DNA of 64,000 nt. Origin: Oenococcus sp. UCMA 16435. Its GTDB lineage: Bacteria; Bacillota; Bacilli; Lactobacillales; Lactobacillaceae. The stretch covers positions 1,364,001 through 1,428,000 of the forward strand of contig CP030868.2 of the NCBI GenBank assembly GCA_004010835.2, written 5' to 3'. The position numbers and the translations under genes were made by a program. Under the pieces are notes generated by a model. It was not told the origin of the DNA. It searched no databases and saw nothing but the letters and a program-made list of their open reading frames with translations. Each line of letters begins with the position of its first letter. Within the stretch, counting starts at the first letter, position 1. Positions 7,948 to 18,210 of the stretch are shown here, one piece after another.

Positions 7948-8874
7948 ATGGCAAATGTTTTTGTGAACATTAACGACTTATCAAATCAGGAGTTGTTAAC
8001 AATGATTCACCAAGCTTTATTATTTAAAAGCGGTCAATTTCTACCCGTGATAAATCAGCAGGTAGTCGCCAATCTCTTTTTTGAGAATTCGACTAGAACG
8101 GCAACCAGCTTTCAAATGGCAGAAATGAAATTGGGTTATCAACGAATTGTGATTGACCCAAATAAGTCTTCGGCAACGAAAGGTGAAAGTCTTGAGGATA
8201 CTTTGAAAACACTCAAAGCAATCGGGGTTGATACGGTTGTTATTAGGCACAGCCTTCGTGATTGGTACCAGCCCTTTTATGAAATGGCTGGGAAAGAAAT
8301 TCCTAAATTAATTAATGCAGGGGATGGCAATGGTCAACATCCTTCACAAAGTTTGTTGGACTTAATGACAATTATTGAGCATTTTGAGAATTTTGCTGGT
8401 TTGAGAGTTCGCATTGTTGGTGATATATACCATTCGCGTGTCGCTCGATCAAATGCAGAAATATTAAATCGTTTGGGTGTCGAAGTGACTTTTTCCGGTC
8501 CAAAAGAATGGCAGGATCAATCACTTGAGCAATTTGGTTCTTTTGTTGATTTTGATGAGGACCTTAAAAAGCAGGATGTAATTATGTTGTTAAGAGTTCA
8601 ACATGAACGCTTGACGGACAAAGAGAATGATAATTTTACAATTGATAAATATCACGAAAGATACGGCTTAACAAAAGATCGTTATCAAAAATTGAAGAGC
8701 AACGCGATTATCATGCACCCGGCACCGGTTAACCGGGGTGTTGAGATTGATAGTGATTTGGTTGAAGCGGATAAATCTCGTATTTTTCAGCAGATGAAGA
8801 ACGGTGTTTATGCTCGAATGGCAATTTTGAATTCGTTAACCATTCCGTCCTTGATGAGTGGGGTTCGTAAATGA
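7948..8874 (+). CDS. pyrB: Aspartate carbamoyltransferase catalytic chain
   Basis: 308 residues; joins carbamoyl phosphate and aspartate, the first committed step of pyrimidine synthesis. The start is the ATG at 7948 behind AAGGAG; the frame is open further upstream into the terminator. Carbamoyl-phosphate-binding FFENSTRTATSF, the HPSQSLLDL motif and MHPAPVNRG are all present. There is no pyrI gene. First gene of the pyr operon; its stop overlaps pyrC by 4 bases. Confidence 0.95.
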   Translation: MANVFVNINDLSNQELLTMIHQALLFKSGQFLPVINQQVVANLFFENSTRTATSFQMAEMKLGYQRIVIDPNKSSATKGESLEDTLKTLKAIGVDTVVIRHSLRDWYQPFYEMAGKEIPKLINAGDGNGQHPSQSLLDLMTIIEHFENFAGLRVRIVGDIYHSRVARSNAEILNRLGVEVTFSGPKEWQDQSLEQFGSFVDFDEDLKKQDVIMLLRVQHERLTDKENDNFTIDKYHERYGLTKDRYQKLKSNAIIMHPAPVNRGVEIDSDLVEADKSRIFQQMKNGVYARMAILNSLTIPSLMSGVRK

Positions 8875-10163
8875 ATTCAACTTTGATTAAGAATGCTCAA
8901 ATTCTGGTTGGCGAAAACAGTCTTATAAAGCGTGATCTTTTAATTGAAAAAGGAAAGATTTCTGCAGTTGCCGACAAACTTTCCAACAAAGCGGACTTTA
9001 TCGTCGATGCAAAAGATGCTTTGCTGCTGCCAGGATTAATCGACGTTCATGTTCATTTCAGGGAACCGGGTTCTCCAGAAAAAGAAACGATTGCCAGCGG
9101 ATCCCGAGCAGCAGCGCGTGGTGGTTTTACGACGGTCTTTGCAATGCCGAATCTAAATCCGGTTGTTGACAACGTCGAGGTTTTTAAACAGGTTCAAGCT
9201 CTTAACCAACGAGACGGAATCATCAAAATTAAACAATATGCAGCGATTTCTGCTGGCCTGGCGGCTGATAAAATCGACAATATTTCTGCTTTGGCAGCGG
9301 TCGGAGCAATTGCTTTTACCAACGACGGCAAAGGTGTTCAGAACGCCGATACCATGTATCAAGCAATGCGGGCCACGCTGACGGCAGGCAAGATTCTTGT
9401 GGCACATGTCGAGGATAATTCTTTAATACATGGCGGAGTAATCAATGCTGGCTTGACAGCCGAGGCTTTGGGCTTTCCGGGTGCAACGAAATTAAGCGAA
9501 ACTTCTCAACTGGCGCGCGATTTAATGATTGCTAAAACGACTGGAGCTCATTACCATGTGGCTCATGTATCAGCGGCTGAAAGTGTCGAACTTATCAGAA
9601 TTGCTAAAGAACATCAGATCAATGTCACTGCCGAAGTTTCACCACACCATTTATTGTTGGACGACAGTATGATTACAAACGACAATTCCTTGATGAAAAT
9701 GAATCCTCCACTTCGTTCTCCTCGTGATCGAGCGGCTTTACTAGCCGGTTTATTGGATGGCACGATCGATATCGTTGCAACTGATCATGCTCCGCATACT
9801 AAAGAAGAAAAAGCACAAAGTATCTTAACAGCTCCAAACGGTGTTACCGGAATCGAAACGAGTTTTCAACTTTTATATACCCATTTGGTTAAACCGGGCA
9901 TTATGAGTTTGCGTCAATTGTTAAAGGCCATGAATCGACGACCGGCAGATATTTTTTCTTTAAAAGATGTTGCCAGAGAAATATCCGTCGGAGAAGTTGC
10001 TGATTTGGCTTTGTTTGATATTCAGCATCTTCATGAAATCAAGGCCGACGAATTCGCTTCAAAGGCCAGTAACAGTCCTTTTATTGGCCGGAAAGTTTAT
10101 GGGCAAACAGAAAGAACCTGGGTTAACGGACAACAAGTTTATGTAAAAGGGGATGAAAAATAA
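8871..10163 (+). CDS. pyrC: Dihydroorotase
   Basis: 430 residues, class I dihydroorotase, which closes carbamoyl aspartate to dihydroorotate. Metal ligands are visible in DVHVHFREPG (near residue 60) and ATDHAPHTKEE; AHVSAAESVELI and AEVSPHHLLLDD carry further conserved His residues. It starts with the ATGA overlap from pyrB and ends with a TAATG overlap into carA. Confidence 0.95.
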   Translation: MNSTLIKNAQILVGENSLIKRDLLIEKGKISAVADKLSNKADFIVDAKDALLLPGLIDVHVHFREPGSPEKETIASGSRAAARGGFTTVFAMPNLNPVVDNVEVFKQVQALNQRDGIIKIKQYAAISAGLAADKIDNISALAAVGAIAFTNDGKGVQNADTMYQAMRATLTAGKILVAHVEDNSLIHGGVINAGLTAEALGFPGATKLSETSQLARDLMIAKTTGAHYHVAHVSAAESVELIRIAKEHQINVTAEVSPHHLLLDDSMITNDNSLMKMNPPLRSPRDRAALLAGLLDGTIDIVATDHAPHTKEEKAQSILTAPNGVTGIETSFQLLYTHLVKPGIMSLRQLLKAMNRRPADIFSLKDVAREISVGEVADLALFDIQHLHEIKADEFASKASNSPFIGRKVYGQTERTWVNGQQVYVKGDEK

Positions 10164-11254
10164 TGGTCAAACGCTACCTTCTTTTGGAGAACGGTTCGGT
10201 ATATTCCGGCCAGGGCTTTGGTTCCCTTCAAGCAGTCAAAGGGGAACTGGTCTTTAATACGGGGATGACCGGTTATCAAGAAACAATTACCGATCCTTCC
10301 TATCATGGTCAGATAATTGTCTTTACCTATCCTTTAATTGGTAATTACGGAATTAATCGTGATGATTTTGAAAGCCTCAATCCGGCGGCCTCGGCGATTG
10401 TACTTCATGAGCTAGCCCGGCATCCCAGCAACTGGCGAATGGATATGTCTTTAGAACAATGGGCTAAAGAGGTCGGCCTGCCGATTATCAGCGGAATCGA
10501 TACACGGGCTTTAACCAAAGAAATCAGAGAGTTTGGTGTTATGAAGGCCTGCCTTATCGATCAAATAAACGGGACTAGTTTAAAAGAATTACAAACCAGC
10601 CGTTTTTCTGATCAGCAGGTTAAAGAGGTGGCCAGCCGGACTGCCTACCAGGATCCTTCCGATGGACCGACGATCGCCGTGATCGATTTCGGTCTGAAGA
10701 ATTCTATTCTGTTTTCTTTGGCAAAACGGCATTGCAATGTGATTGTCTTTCCTCCCGATACATCGGCCAAAAAGGTTTTAGCCGCCAACATCGACGGTGT
10801 CCTGCTGTCCAACGGACCGGGCAATCCCAATTCGGCAGCTTACGCGCTTCCGTTGATCAGAAGCCTGCAAAAAGCAAAGCCTATGTTTGGAATTTGTTTG
10901 GGCCACCAGCTTTTTGCCCTAGCTAACGGAGCTTTAACTTATAAGATGAAATTCGGTCACCGCGGTTTTAATCATGCGGTTAGATCGCTTGATTCCAAGC
11001 GTTTGGATTTTACGGCCCAAAACCACGGTTATGCCGTTGATGAAAAGTCCCTGGCGAATACCGATCTATTGGTTACTCATAGAGAGGTCAACGATCAAAC
11101 CGTCGAAGGCCTGAAGTCGAGTAGGTATCCGGCCTTTTCGGTTCAGTTTCATCCGGATGCGGCTCCCGGTCCCCATGATACGGACTACCTTTATGACGAT
11201 TTTATTCAATTGGTTAATGAAAACAAGAGGGGGCAGAATGCCAAAAAGAGCTGA
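10163..11254 (+). CDS. carA: Carbamoyl-phosphate synthase small (glutaminase) subunit
   Basis: 363 residues. The N-terminal CPSase small-chain domain begins [16 protein letters not shown]; the C-terminal class I glutamine amidotransferase has the nucleophile in [12 protein letters not shown] and the His/Glu region [14 protein letters not shown]. It delivers ammonia to CarB. It overlaps carB by 17 bases. From early in this gene GC rises sharply (several 60-base lines count near 60%), and codons such as GCC, CGG and CTG become common, unlike pyrC before and pyrF after. Confidence 0.95.
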   Translation: MVKRYLLLENGSVYSGQGFGSLQAVKGELVFNTGMTGYQETITDPSYHGQIIVFTYPLIGNYGINRDDFESLNPAASAIVLHELARHPSNWRMDMSLEQWAKEVGLPIISGIDTRALTKEIREFGVMKACLIDQINGTSLKELQTSRFSDQQVKEVASRTAYQDPSDGPTIAVIDFGLKNSILFSLAKRHCNVIVFPPDTSAKKVLAANIDGVLLSNGPGNPNSAAYALPLIRSLQKAKPMFGICLGHQLFALANGALTYKMKFGHRGFNHAVRSLDSKRLDFTAQNHGYAVDEKSLANTDLLVTHREVNDQTVEGLKSSRYPAFSVQFHPDAAPGPHDTDYLYDDFIQLVNENKRGQNAKKS

Positions 11255-14200
11255 TATTAAAAAAATACTCGTGATCGGTTCCGGGCCGATCGTTATCGGG
11301 CAGGCCGCCGAGTTTGATTATTCAGGAACCCAGGCCAGCCTGTCTTTAAGAGAAGAGGGCTATTCGGTAATTCTCGTCAACTCTAATCCGGCGACGATCA
11401 TGACCGATACGGAGATTGCCGATCAGGTCTATATCGAACCGTTGACACTGCCCTTTATCAAGCGGATTATCCGTAAGGAACGTCCACAGGCCTTGTTAGC
11501 GACAATCGGCGGTCAGACGGCTTTGAACCTGGCTAAAGAATTGGCCGAGGATGGGATCTTAGAAGAACTGAAAATCGAGTTGTTGGGAACCAAACTAAAC
11601 GCGATCGAAGCAGCCGAAGACCGGGAAAAGTTTAAACAGCTGATGGAAACTTTAAAAGAGCCGGTTCCCGAATCCAGGATTGCCAGGACGCTTGAACAGG
11701 CGGTGCATTTTGCCGATCAAATTGGTTACCCGATAATCGTTCGGCCGGCCTATACCTTAGGCGGCACGGGCGGCGGGATTGTTGAAAATCAAGAACAATT
11801 AACACAAGTTGCCAAAAACGGTTTGGAACTCTCGCCGGTTACCCAGGTTCTAATTGAAGAGTCGATTGCCGGTTATAAAGAAATCGAATTTGAAGTCATG
11901 CGCGATACTAACGACAACGCCCTGATCGTCGCTTCAATGGAAAACTTCGATCCGGTCGGTATCCATACCGGGGACTCGATTGTTGTCTCTCCGGTTCAGA
12001 CCCTCTCTGATCGGGAGTATCAAATGCTTAGAGACGCCGCTTTGAAAATTATTCGTGCCTTAAAAATTGAAGGCGGCGTCAATATCCAGCTTGCCCTGGA
12101 TCCTGATAGTTTTCGTTATTACGTTATCGAAGTCAACCCGCGGGTTTCCAGGTCTTCGGCTCTGGCCAGCAAGGCGACCGGATACCCGATCGCGAAAATG
12201 GCCGCCAAGATCGCCGTTGGCCTGACTCTAGACGAGATTGTCAATCCCGTTACCGGGACAACAAAGGCTGAGTTCGAACCGACATTGGACTACATCGTCG
12301 TAAAAATTCCCCGCTGGCCCTTTGACAAGTTTACCGAGGCCGATCGAGAACTGGGCACGCAGATGAAAGCGACCGGAGAAGTAATGGCGATCGGCAGAAA
12401 TTTCGAAAGCGCCCTAATGAAGGCCGTCCGTTCTTTAGAGATCGGTGCTTTGGCCCTTGATGAGGTGACTTACAGCGCTTTAAGCAATCAAGATTTGCTC
12501 AATCGATTAATGCCGGCGACCGACGAACGGCTCTTTATGATCGCCGATCTCCTAAGAAGAGGGGTGACGGTTAAAGCAATTCACAAGAGAAGCCGAATCG
12601 ACAAATTTTTCTTGGACAAAATTCTTCATTTGATTGAAATCGAAAAAGAATTAAAAATGCATGTTAATGATTTCAAGATCCTCAAAAGCGCCAAAGAAAA
12701 CGGTTTTCCCGATGCCGCGATTGCCCGTTATTGGCAGCTTGAAGAAAAAGAACTGCGTCATTTAAGAAAGAAGGCGGGCTTATCTCCGGTTTATAAGATG
12801 GTCGATACGGTGGCCGGCGAATTTGCTTCAAAAACTCCCTACTATTATTCAACCTATGAAACGGAAAACGAATCCTTGAAAGAAAAGCGGCCGAGTGTTC
12901 TGGTACTCGGTTCCGGACCGATCAGAATCGGTCAGGGCGTGGAATTCGATTACGCCACGGTCCATTGCGTCAAGGCGATTCAAAAAGCCGGTTACAAAGC
13001 AATTGTGATTAATTCCAATCCGGAAACTGTTTCAACCGATTTTTCCGTTTCCGACAAGCTCTACTTCGAACCATTGACCTTAGAAGATGTCTTAAACGTT
13101 GTCGATTTAGAACAGCCGCTGGGCGTCGTGGTCCAGTTCGGCGGACAAACCGCGATCAATCTGGCCGGGCGTTTGGAAGATAACGGCGTCAACTTGTTGG
13201 GCACCAGCTTAAAGGATATCAACCGCTCCGAGGATCGAGAGGACTTCAACCGGGTGATTAAAAAACTCGGCCTGTCCCAGCCCTTTGGAAAAACCGCGAC
13301 GACGGTCACCCAGGCCCTGTCTGCAGCCGAAGAGGTCGGCTATCCGCTTTTAATCCGGCCTTCTTATGTCCTGGGCGGTCGGGCAATGGAAATCGTGACA
13401 AACAAACAAGACCTATCCGGCTATATGAAAAGAGCCGTGAAGGTTTCTTTAAAGCACCCGGTTTTAATCGATTCTTATTTAACCGGTCGGGAGGCGGAAA
13501 TCGATCTATTAAGCGACGGGCAGACGGTTGTCGTTCCTGGTATCATGGAGCACATCGAACGGGCCGGAGTTCATTCCGGCGATTCGATGTCTGTTTATCC
13601 GGCTCAGTACTTAAGCCAGGAAGTACAAAGACAGATGCTGGATGCGGCCTTTAAACTAGCCAAGGAACTCCATACGATCGGTTTGATGAATGTTCAATTT
13701 GTGATTCACGATCAACGGGCCTATGTAATCGAAGTCAATCCCAGGGCCTCCAGAACGCTTCCCTTTATTTCCAAAGCAACCGATCTGCCCCTGGCCCAAT
13801 TAGCGACGCGGGTCATGCTTGGCGAAAAATTAGCCGACCTGGGTTTTAAGAGCGGTTTGTTGGCACCCAAAAAACTTGTCTATGTGAAGGCCCCGGTCTT
13901 TTCCTTTAACAAATTGCCTAAAGTCGATTCTTCTTTGGGACCGGAAATGAAATCGACCGGTGAAGTTATGGGCGTTGATCAAAACCTGGCCAAGGCCCTC
14001 TATAAGGCTTTTGTGGCGGCCGGTTTTAAAATCTACGAGCATGGCAATGTCCTCTTTACAATTGCCGATCGGGATAAAAAAGAAGCCCTTGACCTGGCCA
14101 GACGTTTTGATCAATTGGGCTATGTCCTTTGGGCAACGGCCGGTACCGGCAGCTTTCTGCGTGAAAAGCATTTACCGGTCAGGCAGCTGGGAAAGATAGC

Positions 14201-14432
14201 CGAAGGCCAACTAAACCCCGTCACAGCCATGCGTCAGGGCAAATTGCAAATTGTCATTAACCGACTAAAAACCGATGAAGCCTTGGAGTCCGATGGCCAG
14301 GCCATCAGGGCCGCTGCGATTGAAAACGGCGTTCCGCTCTTTACCTCATTGGATACGGTAGCAGCCTTTTTGCAGGTTCTTGAAAGTAGATCCTTCAATG
14401 TTTCACCAATTAAGAAAGGAGATCAATCATGA
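11238..14432 (+). CDS. carB: Carbamoyl-phosphate synthase large subunit
   Basis: 1064 residues, full length. It starts at the ATG at 11238 behind GAGGGGG inside the end of carA; a longer frame with no family similarity exists. Two ATP-grasp halves are visible, each opening with a nucleotide-binding signature ([25 protein letters not shown], then [17 protein letters not shown] near residue 560), and a C-terminal allosteric domain. It makes carbamoyl phosphate for pyrB and possibly for arginine synthesis. The whole gene has the raised GC seen in carA (about 50-60% in sampled lines); pyrF immediately after drops to about 33-40%. Confidence 0.95.
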   Translation: MPKRADIKKILVIGSGPIVIGQAAEFDYSGTQASLSLREEGYSVILVNSNPATIMTDTEIADQVYIEPLTLPFIKRIIRKERPQALLATIGGQTALNLAKELAEDGILEELKIELLGTKLNAIEAAEDREKFKQLMETLKEPVPESRIARTLEQAVHFADQIGYPIIVRPAYTLGGTGGGIVENQEQLTQVAKNGLELSPVTQVLIEESIAGYKEIEFEVMRDTNDNALIVASMENFDPVGIHTGDSIVVSPVQTLSDREYQMLRDAALKIIRALKIEGGVNIQLALDPDSFRYYVIEVNPRVSRSSALASKATGYPIAKMAAKIAVGLTLDEIVNPVTGTTKAEFEPTLDYIVVKIPRWPFDKFTEADRELGTQMKATGEVMAIGRNFESALMKAVRSLEIGALALDEVTYSALSNQDLLNRLMPATDERLFMIADLLRRGVTVKAIHKRSRIDKFFLDKILHLIEIEKELKMHVNDFKILKSAKENGFPDAAIARYWQLEEKELRHLRKKAGLSPVYKMVDTVAGEFASKTPYYYSTYETENESLKEKRPSVLVLGSGPIRIGQGVEFDYATVHCVKAIQKAGYKAIVINSNPETVSTDFSVSDKLYFEPLTLEDVLNVVDLEQPLGVVVQFGGQTAINLAGRLEDNGVNLLGTSLKDINRSEDREDFNRVIKKLGLSQPFGKTATTVTQALSAAEEVGYPLLIRPSYVLGGRAMEIVTNKQDLSGYMKRAVKVSLKHPVLIDSYLTGREAEIDLLSDGQTVVVPGIMEHIERAGVHSGDSMSVYPAQYLSQEVQRQMLDAAFKLAKELHTIGLMNVQFVIHDQRAYVIEVNPRASRTLPFISKATDLPLAQLATRVMLGEKLADLGFKSGLLAPKKLVYVKAPVFSFNKLPKVDSSLGPEMKSTGEVMGVDQNLAKALYKAFVAAGFKIYEHGNVLFTIADRDKKEALDLARRFDQLGYVLWATAGTGSFLREKHLPVRQLGKIAEGQLNPVTAMRQGKLQIVINRLKTDEALESDGQAIRAAAIENGVPLFTSLDTVAAFLQVLESRSFNVSPIKKGDQS

Positions 14433-15115
14433 GCAAGACTGTTTTTATCGCTTTGGATTTTCCGAGCTTAGAAACTGCTTTTGATTTTCTGAACAAATTT
14501 CCTAATCATGAAAAACCATCCGTTAAAGTTGGTATGGAACTTTTTTATGCCGAAGGGCCGAAAATTATTCAACAGTTAAGAGAGAAAGGTTACGAAGTTT
14601 TTCTTGATTTGAAACTATACGATATTCCTCATACAGTGGCCGCAGCAGTTAAGTCTTTGCTTGCTTTGGATGTTCAATACTTAACGATTCATGGCCTCGG
14701 CGGATTAAAAATGATGGAAGCAGCCGTAGATGCAGCGGCAGGCAAATTAAAATTGTTAGCTGTTACCCAACTGACCTCTGTGAGTGAGAATGAAATGCGG
14801 AATACTCAATTGACCAGGGCGACTGTTGAACAATCTGTGAAGCATCTAGCACAACTGGCCTTGCAGGCAGGAGTTGATGGAACGATTTCCTCGCCTTTGG
14901 AAACAAGGATAATTACTCAAGCAACACCAGGAGATTTTTTAAAAATTACACCGGGAATTCGCTTGTCCGGTGATCAAAAAAGTGATCAAGCCCGCATTAC
15001 AACACCAAAAAAAGCCAAGGAATTTGGAGCAAGCGGACTGGTTGTCGGCCGGCCAATTACTCAGGCAGCAGACCCCTTAGCTGTTTATCGAAAAATTTTG
15101 GAGGAATTTGAATAA
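14429..15115 (+). CDS. pyrF: Orotidine 5'-phosphate decarboxylase
   Basis: 228 residues; makes UMP from OMP. The active-site Asp-Lys-Asp set is clear in [14 protein letters not shown], and the phosphate-binding end [14 protein letters not shown] is typical. AGAAAGGAG precedes the ATG, which overlaps the carB stop. Composition returns here to the AT-rich style of the rest of the window. Confidence 0.95.
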   Translation: MSKTVFIALDFPSLETAFDFLNKFPNHEKPSVKVGMELFYAEGPKIIQQLREKGYEVFLDLKLYDIPHTVAAAVKSLLALDVQYLTIHGLGGLKMMEAAVDAAAGKLKLLAVTQLTSVSENEMRNTQLTRATVEQSVKHLAQLALQAGVDGTISSPLETRIITQATPGDFLKITPGIRLSGDQKSDQARITTPKKAKEFGASGLVVGRPITQAADPLAVYRKILEEFE

Positions 15116-15750
15116 TGGAAATAAACTACTCAAAAAAAGTTGCTAACGATCTGCTTGACATATCGGCAGTTAAATTTTCACCGGAAGACCCTTTTACCTG
15201 GGCTTCTGGAATTATTAGTCCAATTTATACGGATAATCGTATGACGATTGGTTATCCCACTATTCGCGAAAATATTGCTGATGGTCTGTCGAAACTGATT
15301 ATTGCCAATTATCCTGACGTTGAAATCATTGGCGGAGTCGCGACGGCTGGAATTCCTCATGCCGCTTTTGTTGCTGATCGAATGAATAAGCCAATGATCT
15401 ATGTTCGTTCAAAAGCCAAAGATCATGGCTCCAAACGTCAAATAGAAGGGGCTCAAGTTGATAACAAAAAACTTGTTTTAATTGATGATTTGATCTCAAC
15501 CGGAGGTTCTGTATTGGCAGCAGCTCGGACTGCTCAGGAAGCTGGCGCAAATGTGCTTGGAATTGTATCGATTTTTTCCTATGAATTGGCAGCTGCTGAA
15601 AAAAATTTTGACGAAGTCGGTTTGAATTTTAAATCATTAACAACTTATTCCCAATTAATCGAAGCAGCAATTGATCGTGGTGAATTGAAAAAAACTCAAA
15701 TTGAAACTTTGCGTGAGTGGCAAAAAGATCCAAATAGCTGGAGGAGTTAA
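15115..15750 (+). CDS. pyrE: Orotate phosphoribosyltransferase
   Basis: 211 residues; joins orotate and PRPP to give OMP. The PRPP-binding motif VLIDDLISTGGS is present, and VRSKAKDHGSKRQIEG is the flexible catalytic loop. The start overlaps the pyrF stop (TAATG), and pyrD follows 2 bases after its stop. Confidence 0.95.
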   Translation: MEINYSKKVANDLLDISAVKFSPEDPFTWASGIISPIYTDNRMTIGYPTIRENIADGLSKLIIANYPDVEIIGGVATAGIPHAAFVADRMNKPMIYVRSKAKDHGSKRQIEGAQVDNKKLVLIDDLISTGGSVLAAARTAQEAGANVLGIVSIFSYELAAAEKNFDEVGLNFKSLTTYSQLIEAAIDRGELKKTQIETLREWQKDPNSWRS

Positions 15751-15752
15751 AA

Positions 15753-16691
15753 ATGGACTATACAACAAAAATTGCTAATCAGGTTTTTCATCATTTATTT
15801 ATTAACGCAGCTGGTGTTTACTGCCAAACAGTTGAAGAGCTGGAACAAATTCAAAATGCTCCCTGTGCTGGGGCAGTCATTACCAAATCTGCGACTGCCA
15901 AAGAGAGGATAGGCAATTCCGAACCCCGCTATTTTGGAAACTCTGTTGAGCACAACACAATAAATTCGATGGGTTTGCCTAATCTTGGAATTGATTATTA
16001 TTTGAATTATGTTTTAAAACACAGTTTGAAATTGCCGACGCTTTTCTCGATTGTCGGTCTTTGTCAAAAAGAAATCATCGATAATTTAAAAAAATTACAA
16101 GCCAGCGATTTTTCCGGTCTGACCGAATTAAATTTGTCTTGTCCCAACGTTGCCGGAAAGCCACAAATTGCTTATGACTTTGCTGCTACAAGGGAAATTT
16201 TAGACAATGTTTTTGCTTTTTATTCAAAGCCGCTTGGTGTTAAACTTCCACCCTATTTCGATATTGCACATTTTGATCAAATTGCCGCCATCTTGAATGA
16301 TTATCCCTTGGCTTATGTTAATGCGATTAATTCGGTTGGTAATGGACTTGTAATTGATCCAGAAACAGATACGGTTGTGATTAAACCCAAAGATGGTTTT
16401 GGCGGATTAGGTGGGAAACAAATCAAAGCTACTGCTTTGGCAAATGTTAGGGCTTTGCGCCAACGCCTCCATCCACAGGTTAAAATTATCGCTACCGGTG
16501 GAGTAACTAATGGTAGAGACGTTTATGATCATCTTTTATGCGGAGCCGACCTGGTTTCGGTTGGTTCTCAATTAGGAATCGAAGGACCGACGGTATTCGC
16601 TCGATTGGAAAAGGAACTTGAAGAAATTTTTGCTGATAAAGGAATTACTGATTTAAGACAAGTCAGGGGTAAGCTGAAATTAATTGCATAA
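15753..16691 (+). CDS. pyrD: Dihydroorotate dehydrogenase, class 1A (fumarate type)
   Basis: 312 residues; oxidises dihydroorotate to orotate with FMN. NLSCPNVAGKPQIAYDF carries the catalytic cysteine of class 1 enzymes. The length, the similarity to the Lactococcus PyrDA type and the lack of a pyrK partner point to class 1A, a soluble enzyme that uses fumarate. Last gene of the pyr run; AGGAG lies just upstream. Confidence 0.9.
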   Translation: MDYTTKIANQVFHHLFINAAGVYCQTVEELEQIQNAPCAGAVITKSATAKERIGNSEPRYFGNSVEHNTINSMGLPNLGIDYYLNYVLKHSLKLPTLFSIVGLCQKEIIDNLKKLQASDFSGLTELNLSCPNVAGKPQIAYDFAATREILDNVFAFYSKPLGVKLPPYFDIAHFDQIAAILNDYPLAYVNAINSVGNGLVIDPETDTVVIKPKDGFGGLGGKQIKATALANVRALRQRLHPQVKIIATGGVTNGRDVYDHLLCGADLVSVGSQLGIEGPTVFARLEKELEEIFADKGITDLRQVRGKLKLIA

Positions 16692-16695
16692 ATTC

Positions 16696-16724
16696 TCGAC
16701 AAGGACCAAATATCCTGCTATCAT
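16696..16724 (+). promoter_or_regulatory. Promoter for the MFS leader
   Basis: TCGACA, 17 bases, TATCAT, just after the pyrD stop. It gives a leader of about 200 bases before the transporter gene. Confidence 0.5.
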
Positions 16725-16768
16725 ATTGATCAGTGTGATTTTTTAATAAGTTAGAAGGAGAAGAAAGT

Positions 16769-16900
16769 TTGCGTTTTTTCAAAAAACAACTGGATTTTTT
16801 CAAAAAAATTATCAGTCTTTCTTATTTCTTTTTTACTTTTCTGATTCACAGTTTAATAAATTGTTACTGCCCATCAAATACCTCAATTATTTCTAATTGA
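16769..16900 (+). CDS. Phe-rich, U-rich leader peptide (43 codons)
   Basis: AGAAGGAG sits 8 bases before a TTG that opens a 43-codon frame. It holds eight Phe codons in its first 24, including SYFFFTFLIHS (16820-16852), and its RNA has several U runs (16774-16779, 16795-16800, 16829-16834). The TGA stop (16898-16900) is inside the 3' arm of the terminator at 16877-16906. The strong ribosome site makes translation likely. Either U-dependent RNA polymerase pausing or Phe-codon stalling could be sensed; the stop position favours the first. Confidence 0.5.
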   Translation: MRFFKKQLDFFKKIISLSYFFFTFLIHSLINCYCPSNTSIISN

Positions 16901-16911
16901 GGTATTTTTTT
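16877..16911 (+). terminator. Attenuator hairpin before the MFS transporter
   Basis: A 13-bp perfect stem (AAATACCTCAATT and its complement, loop about 4) followed by seven Ts. It stands between the leader promoter and the transporter gene. A weak competing pairing exists between AATAAATTG (16855-16863) and CAATTATT (16884-16891). Confidence 0.8.
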
Positions 16912-16930
16912 GGCTTTTTTGGAGGGAAAA

Positions 16931-18187
16931 TTGGAGAATTCATTGGTAAAAACAAAAGGTAATGTGTTACAGCCAAGCGGCGTTGCGAGTTATCAAAAAC
17001 AAACACTTTGGTCATCGATTATTGGTTATGCGATGGATGGGCTGGATATGATGCTGCTTTCCTTTGTCCTTCCTTTGATCATGGCTGATTTTCATTTAAC
17101 GACTGCTCAGGCCGGAGGAATTTCGACAATTACAATGTTTGGCGTGGTTATAGGTGGAACTGTTTTTGGAATTCTAGCTGATCATTTTGGAAGAGTAAAA
17201 GTTTTCACTTGGACAATTTTGATTTTCTCTTTATTCACTGGCTTCTCGGCTCTTTCTCCATCGGATGGCGTTTTTATCGCGATGCGTTTTATGGCCGGTC
17301 TTGGTTTGGGTGGAGAATTCGGAATTGGAATGACACTTGTTTCTGAAAGCTGGCCAACAAAACTTCGTACAAAAGCAACTTCTTGGGTTGCACTTGGATA
17401 TCAGGCGGGAACTTTATTAGCAACTCTTTTGGCTGGGTATGTTTCAACTAATTTTGGTTGGCGGGGTGTGTTTGCGATTGGAATTTTGCCGGCTGCTTTA
17501 GCTTGGTGGACACGCAGGAACTTGGAAGAACCAGCGATGTGGGTTGAAAACCGCAAGACCGTAAAAAATAATTTTGCGATCAAACAATTATTTATTAATA
17601 AAAAGGTCACCTTAACCACAATTGGTTTGGTGATCTTAACTTCCGTTCAAAATCTTGGTTATTTTGCGATTATGAGTTGGATGCCGACAATGTTGGCTAG
17701 CCAACGCCATATCGCAATCAGTGGAACAATGTTCTGGACGCTTTCGACAATTAGCGGCATGGTAGTCGGGATTATTGTGTTTGCCTGGGCGGCGGATAAA
17801 TTTGGTCGAAAACCGGCTTTTATTACTTTTCAAATTTCGGCAGCCGTTATCGTTTGGATTTATTTTCGGATTTCAAATCCTGTTCTTCTGGTCGCTTTAG
17901 GTTCAGTTCTTGGATTTTTCGTTAACGGAATGATGGGTGGCTATGGTGCTTTGCTTTCCGAACACTATCCAACCGAAATTCGTTCGACAGCGGAGAATTT
18001 GATCTTTAATTTTGGTCGTTTTGTCGGCGGCTTTGGCCCCTTGTTTATTGGCATCGTCGCTTTGCATAATTCTCTTTCAGTGGCTCTTGGCATGATTTCG
18101 GCAATCTATATTGTTGCTGCTTTGGCTATGCTGTTCTTGGTTCCAGAAACCAAGGGTCTTGATTTAGCTTCGATCAAGGAGAGCTAA
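16931..18187 (+). CDS. MFS transporter, aromatic acid / sugar acid symporter-like
   Basis: 418 residues with 12 predicted helices. The start is the TTG at 16931, 5 bases after GGAGG; an in-frame TTG at 16910 lies in the terminator T run. Family marks are GYAMDGLDMMLLSFVLP in helix 1, LADHFGRVKVF after helix 2, and the second-half DKFGRKPAF. It resembles proton symporters for organic acids (AAHS/SHS groups). The substrate is unknown; its place after pyrD and its attenuator raise the possibility of a pyrimidine precursor such as orotate, or an aromatic acid. Confidence 0.8.
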   Translation: MENSLVKTKGNVLQPSGVASYQKQTLWSSIIGYAMDGLDMMLLSFVLPLIMADFHLTTAQAGGISTITMFGVVIGGTVFGILADHFGRVKVFTWTILIFSLFTGFSALSPSDGVFIAMRFMAGLGLGGEFGIGMTLVSESWPTKLRTKATSWVALGYQAGTLLATLLAGYVSTNFGWRGVFAIGILPAALAWWTRRNLEEPAMWVENRKTVKNNFAIKQLFINKKVTLTTIGLVILTSVQNLGYFAIMSWMPTMLASQRHIAISGTMFWTLSTISGMVVGIIVFAWAADKFGRKPAFITFQISAAVIVWIYFRISNPVLLVALGSVLGFFVNGMMGGYGALLSEHYPTEIRSTAENLIFNFGRFVGGFGPLFIGIVALHNSLSVALGMISAIYIVAALAMLFLVPETKGLDLASIKES

Positions 18188-18210
18188 ATTTAAAAGTTTA
18201 GTCCTTCTCT

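Noticed and set aside
7925..7966. Short ORF starting MHEKRR just before pyrB
   Set aside because: It overlaps the pyrB ribosome site and start, has no ribosome site of its own and lies after the terminator T run.
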